Of a stretch of 64,000 nt of DNA, positions 61,852-64,000 are shown piece after piece; within the stretch, counting starts at the first letter, position 1, and the number at the start of each line of letters is the position of its first letter. Below the pieces are notes generated by a model. It was not told where the DNA came from and made no database searches. It saw nothing but the letters and a program-made list of their open reading frames with translations. Location of the stretch: assembly GCA_963707515.1 (NCBI GenBank), contig CAVPQI010000003.1, forward strand, positions 806,001 to 870,000, given 5' to 3'. The translations under genes and the position numbers were made by a program. This DNA comes from Sva-07 sp963707515 (GTDB taxonomy: Bacteria > Actinomycetota > Acidimicrobiia > Acidimicrobiales > Ilumatobacteraceae).

Positions 61852-62863
61852 TGAGGAGGGTCTTGATGGCCGTGCGTTGGTCCATGGCGCGGTAGCCGTC
61901 GGCGGCGCTGTCGAGGGGGAGGGTGAGGTCGAAGACCTTGCCGGGATGGATCTGCCCGCTGGTGATCAATTCGATGTGTTCGGGCAGGAACCGGCGGACG
62001 GGGGCGGGCCCGCCGTGGAGGTGGGCGTGGCTGAAGAACAGGTTGCTCCCGGGAAGATCGCCGTGGGTGACGCCGACGTACCCGACGTGACCGCCCGGGC
62101 GCACGCACCCGATGGCTTGCATCATCGATTCACGGGTGCCGACGGCTTCGATCACCGACTGTGCCCCGAGTCCGGCGGTCATCTCCTTCACCCGGGCGAT
62201 GGCGTCGTCGCCGCGCTCTTCGATGACGTCGGTGGCGCCGAACTCGCGGGCGAGACGTTGGCGCGGTTCATGGCGGCTCATGACGATGATCCGTTCGGCG
62301 CCGAGTTGCTGCGCGGCGAGCACAGCGCTGAGCCCGACGGCGCCGTCACCGACGACGGCAACGGTCGTGCCGGGGGCGACCTCGGCGGCGATGGCACCGA
62401 ACCAGCCGGTGCCGAGGACGTCGGACGCGGCGAGCAGGTCGGGGATCATGTCGTCGGACGGGAGATCTCTGGTCGGCACCAGGGTTCCATCGGCGAGCGG
62501 GATGCGGGCGTACTCGGCTTGGGTCCCGATCGCACCGACGGACACACGGTGGATGCACGAGCTCTGGTAGCCGGCGCGGCAGATCTCACAGGTGTTGTCG
62601 GACGCGAAGAACGATCCGATGACGAACTGGCCGGGTCGGATCGTGGCCACGTCGGCACCGACGGCCTCGACGATGCCGACGTATTCGTGTCCCATCGGTG
62701 CCGGGCCATCGACGTCTTCGAGACCGCGATACGGCCACAGGTCGGACCCGCAGATGCATGTCGCCGACAGGCGGATGATCGCATCGGTCGGTTCGACGAT
62801 CGTCGGGTCGTCACGATGCTCGACGCGAACATCGTGCGGCTCGTGCAGGATCACACCTCGCAT
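61844..62863 (-). CDS. Zinc-dependent alcohol dehydrogenase
   Basis: A 339-residue medium-chain dehydrogenase. The catalytic zinc Cys is in CICGSDLWPY, the next ligand pair is GHEYVG, and the structural zinc cysteines appear as CEICRAGYQSSC, one fewer than the usual four. The NAD(P) fold has AVVGDGAVGLSAVLAAQQLGA (seen as GDGAVGLSAV) and VMSRHEPR after beta-2, where the Arg suggests NADPH. The substrate is unknown. AAGGAG at about 8 nt fixes ATG 62863; the longer frame to 62950 runs through the GATGTC repeats. Confidence 0.92.
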   Translation of the reverse strand: MRGVILHEPHDVRVEHRDDPTIVEPTDAIIRLSATCICGSDLWPYRGLEDVDGPAPMGHEYVGIVEAVGADVATIRPGQFVIGSFFASDNTCEICRAGYQSSCIHRVSVGAIGTQAEYARIPLADGTLVPTRDLPSDDMIPDLLAASDVLGTGWFGAIAAEVAPGTTVAVVGDGAVGLSAVLAAQQLGAERIIVMSRHEPRQRLAREFGATDVIEERGDDAIARVKEMTAGLGAQSVIEAVGTRESMMQAIGCVRPGGHVGYVGVTHGDLPGSNLFFSHAHLHGGPAPVRRFLPEHIELITSGQIHPGKVFDLTLPLDSAADGYRAMDQRTAIKTLLTV

Positions 62864-62884
62864 GCGGACGCTCCTTGGATGTGC

Positions 62885-62908
62885 GATGTCGATGTCGATG
62901 TCGATGTG
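62885..62908. repeat. GATGTC hexamer repeat
   Basis: Three perfect GATGTC copies and a fourth GATGTG, 22 nt upstream of the minus-strand dehydrogenase start; possibly slippage DNA or clustered sites. Confidence 0.75.
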
Positions 62909-63004
62909 ACCGCCCGGACCGGTGTCGCCGATCAGCTCGTCCACGGGCAAGGTTCGTCGCGCCCGCGCCGACCGTCAAGTAGTCATGCCAATCGCGTGAC
63001 GTCG

Positions 63005-63028
63005 GCCGAGCCGTATGGAAGGCTCGGC
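63005..63028 (+). promoter_or_regulatory. Hairpin in the leader of the terminal secreted protein gene
   Basis: GCCGAGCC (63005-63012) and GGCTCGGC (63021-63028) pair over 8 bp with an 8-nt loop, 49 nt before the start codon. It may be a leader structure or end the minus-strand transcript's antisense region. Confidence 0.45.
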
Positions 63029-63077
63029 TCGTCGATCGCATCACGTCATCGGTTCCTCTCGATGTTGGAGGCACGTC

Positions 63078-64000
63078 ATGAACGTTGCTGAGAGTTCGGG
63101 TCACCGGTCGGGCGTCCGGGGAAGCCACAAGACCGGCCTGGTGCTGGCGATCGCCGCCGTCGCGATCGCGACGCTCTTGAGCGCCGGTGTCGCGGCGAAC
63201 GCAGCGCCGCCCGACGACACGACCGTCACGTCTGCGCCCGACACGCCCGCCACCGACGCGCCAGCGCCCGACACGACCAGTCCATCCGACGACTCGTCGA
63301 CGACCGAGCCCGCGGAACCGGCGACGTCGGAGCCCGAACCGGAGCCGGAGCCCGAGCCGGCGCCGCCGGACTTCGAGCTGGTCCCGCTGTGCACGAGCCA
63401 GGCCGACTTCGGCGCCGGGACGCGAACGTTCCACGTCCACAACAACGGCGACGCCGCGGTGCAGGTGACATTGACCAACACCGACACCGGGCAGTCGGTC
63501 TCCGGCACCGCATCCCCGGGCGTCTCCACCTGGAGCGTGCCGGCCGGATCGGGGACCAACACCACCGCCTTGGTCGTCGACGGTGACACGGTGACGTCGT
63601 CGGCGTCGTCGAACGTGGTGTGTCTCGCCCTCGATGCCAACGCCGAATGCAACACGACGAACGGCGAGGCCACCCTCACCTGGGTCGTCAGCAACAACGA
63701 CTCGAGTTCGGCGGTGATCTCCGGGGACTCGCGCGGGCTCCGCTTCAATCCGAACCCGATCCCACCGCTCGGATCCGCGACAGCCGTCGAGACGCTGAGC
63801 AGTTGGCCCGTGGATCAGGTGATCTCGAACACGGTGACGGTCCAACCAGGCGACGGGCAGGCGGCGACGTTGTCCGCTTCGGTCACGGTCCCCGCATGCA
63901 CCGGTCCGCCGTTTGCGGAAGAGGTCACGTTCACGTTCACGACGACCGCCGACGTGGCCAGTGCGGTGGTGGGAGAGACCGTGCAGTATTCGTACTGCGG
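63078..64000 (+). CDS. Secreted surface protein, 3' end outside the window
   Basis: Open reading frame of 307 codons that runs to the window edge without a stop. The start ATG 63078 has GGAGG about 7 nt upstream. Residues 1-43 form a signal peptide (GLVLAIAAVAIATLLSAGVA, then ANA). A Thr/Pro/Asp/Glu linker (about 44-95; EPEPEPEPEPAPP) leads to beta-sandwich-like repeats with paired cysteines (LVPLCTSQADFGAGTRTFHV; NVVCLALDANAEC; VTVPACTG) and many Asn/Thr. It resembles bacterial Ig-like or DUF11-type adhesin stalks, but no specific family can be named. A sortase or membrane anchor may follow outside the window. Confidence 0.85.
   Translation, partial: MNVAESSGHRSGVRGSHKTGLVLAIAAVAIATLLSAGVAANAAPPDDTTVTSAPDTPATDAPAPDTTSPSDDSSTTEPAEPATSEPEPEPEPEPAPPDFELVPLCTSQADFGAGTRTFHVHNNGDAAVQVTLTNTDTGQSVSGTASPGVSTWSVPAGSGTNTTALVVDGDTVTSSASSNVVCLALDANAECNTTNGEATLTWVVSNNDSSSAVISGDSRGLRFNPNPIPPLGSATAVETLSSWPVDQVISNTVTVQPGDGQAATLSASVTVPACTGPPFAEEVTFTFTTTADVASAVVGETVQYSYC

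Overview
The window is GC-rich, gene-dense actinobacterial DNA. The gene content points to the class Acidimicrobiia (Ilumatobacter-like): many acyl-CoA enzymes, a B12-dependent methylmalonyl-CoA mutase operon, a DUF222/HNH (13E12-type) protein, DHA2 and P450 families, SigB/F-type sigma factor, sortase-type anchoring and widespread leaderless promoters. That placement is inferred from gene content only. No rRNA, tRNA, CRISPR array, insertion sequence or phage gene was seen, and no gene-free stretch exceeds about 250 bases.

Layout. 1-10 kb: broken acyl-CoA dehydrogenase, DHA2 efflux pump with divergent TetR, FdhD, SMP-30 lactonase, a YcaQ-like DNA glycosylase, cytochrome P450, glycine-zipper membrane protein, quinone oxidoreductase. 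10-16.3 kb: mutA-mutB-meaB operon closed by a strong hairpin, then lactate 2-monooxygenase. 16.4-20.8 kb: a secreted polar repeat protein, an LPXTG surface protein with related repeats, an overlapping lipoprotein, and a SigB/F-type sigma factor. 20.8-24 kb: DUF222/HNH protein, VOC protein, AAA ATPase. 24-29 kb: fatty-acid catabolism (enoyl-CoA hydratase, acyl-CoA ligase, APH-type kinase, acyl-CoA dehydrogenase). 29-35 kb: LigD-type phosphoesterase joined to a degenerate ligase domain, then surface-glycan genes (GT2/WsaF-like transferase, coiled-coil protein, small beta protein, double methyltransferase). 35-40.7 kb: DUF808 protein, UvrA-like ATPase with VOC and AraC genes, metallo-beta-lactamase-fold hydrolase. 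40.7-46.2 kb: 2OG dioxygenase, DUF1801, EVE, SfLAP/GAP membrane protein, VOC, ArsR-ArsC fusion and divergent APC permease. 46.2-54.5 kb: SMP-30 protein, ABC exporter with TetR, second YcaQ-like protein, GHMP kinase, UbiB-type kinase, AlkB-like dioxygenase. 54.6-64 kb: orphan ModA, HugZ/DUF2470 protein, DUF1254/1214 protein, amidohydrolase, VanRS/VanY-like module, zinc alcohol dehydrogenase and a secreted protein running off the end.

Two global signals stand out. First, many genes have a TANNNT hexamer 6-8 nt before the start codon and no Shine-Dalgarno sequence, the hallmark of leaderless transcription. Applied to the two YcaQ-like paralogues, the rule predicts ATC and ATT start codons. Second, seven genes carry frameshifts, nearly all equivalent to one extra base, with about eight in the first kilobase. 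This looks like uncorrected sequencing error rather than real gene decay. The best candidates for an undescribed system are the secreted-repeat/LPXTG/lipoprotein/sigma-factor locus at 16.4-20.8 kb and the glycan-modification cluster at 30.1-35.2 kb.
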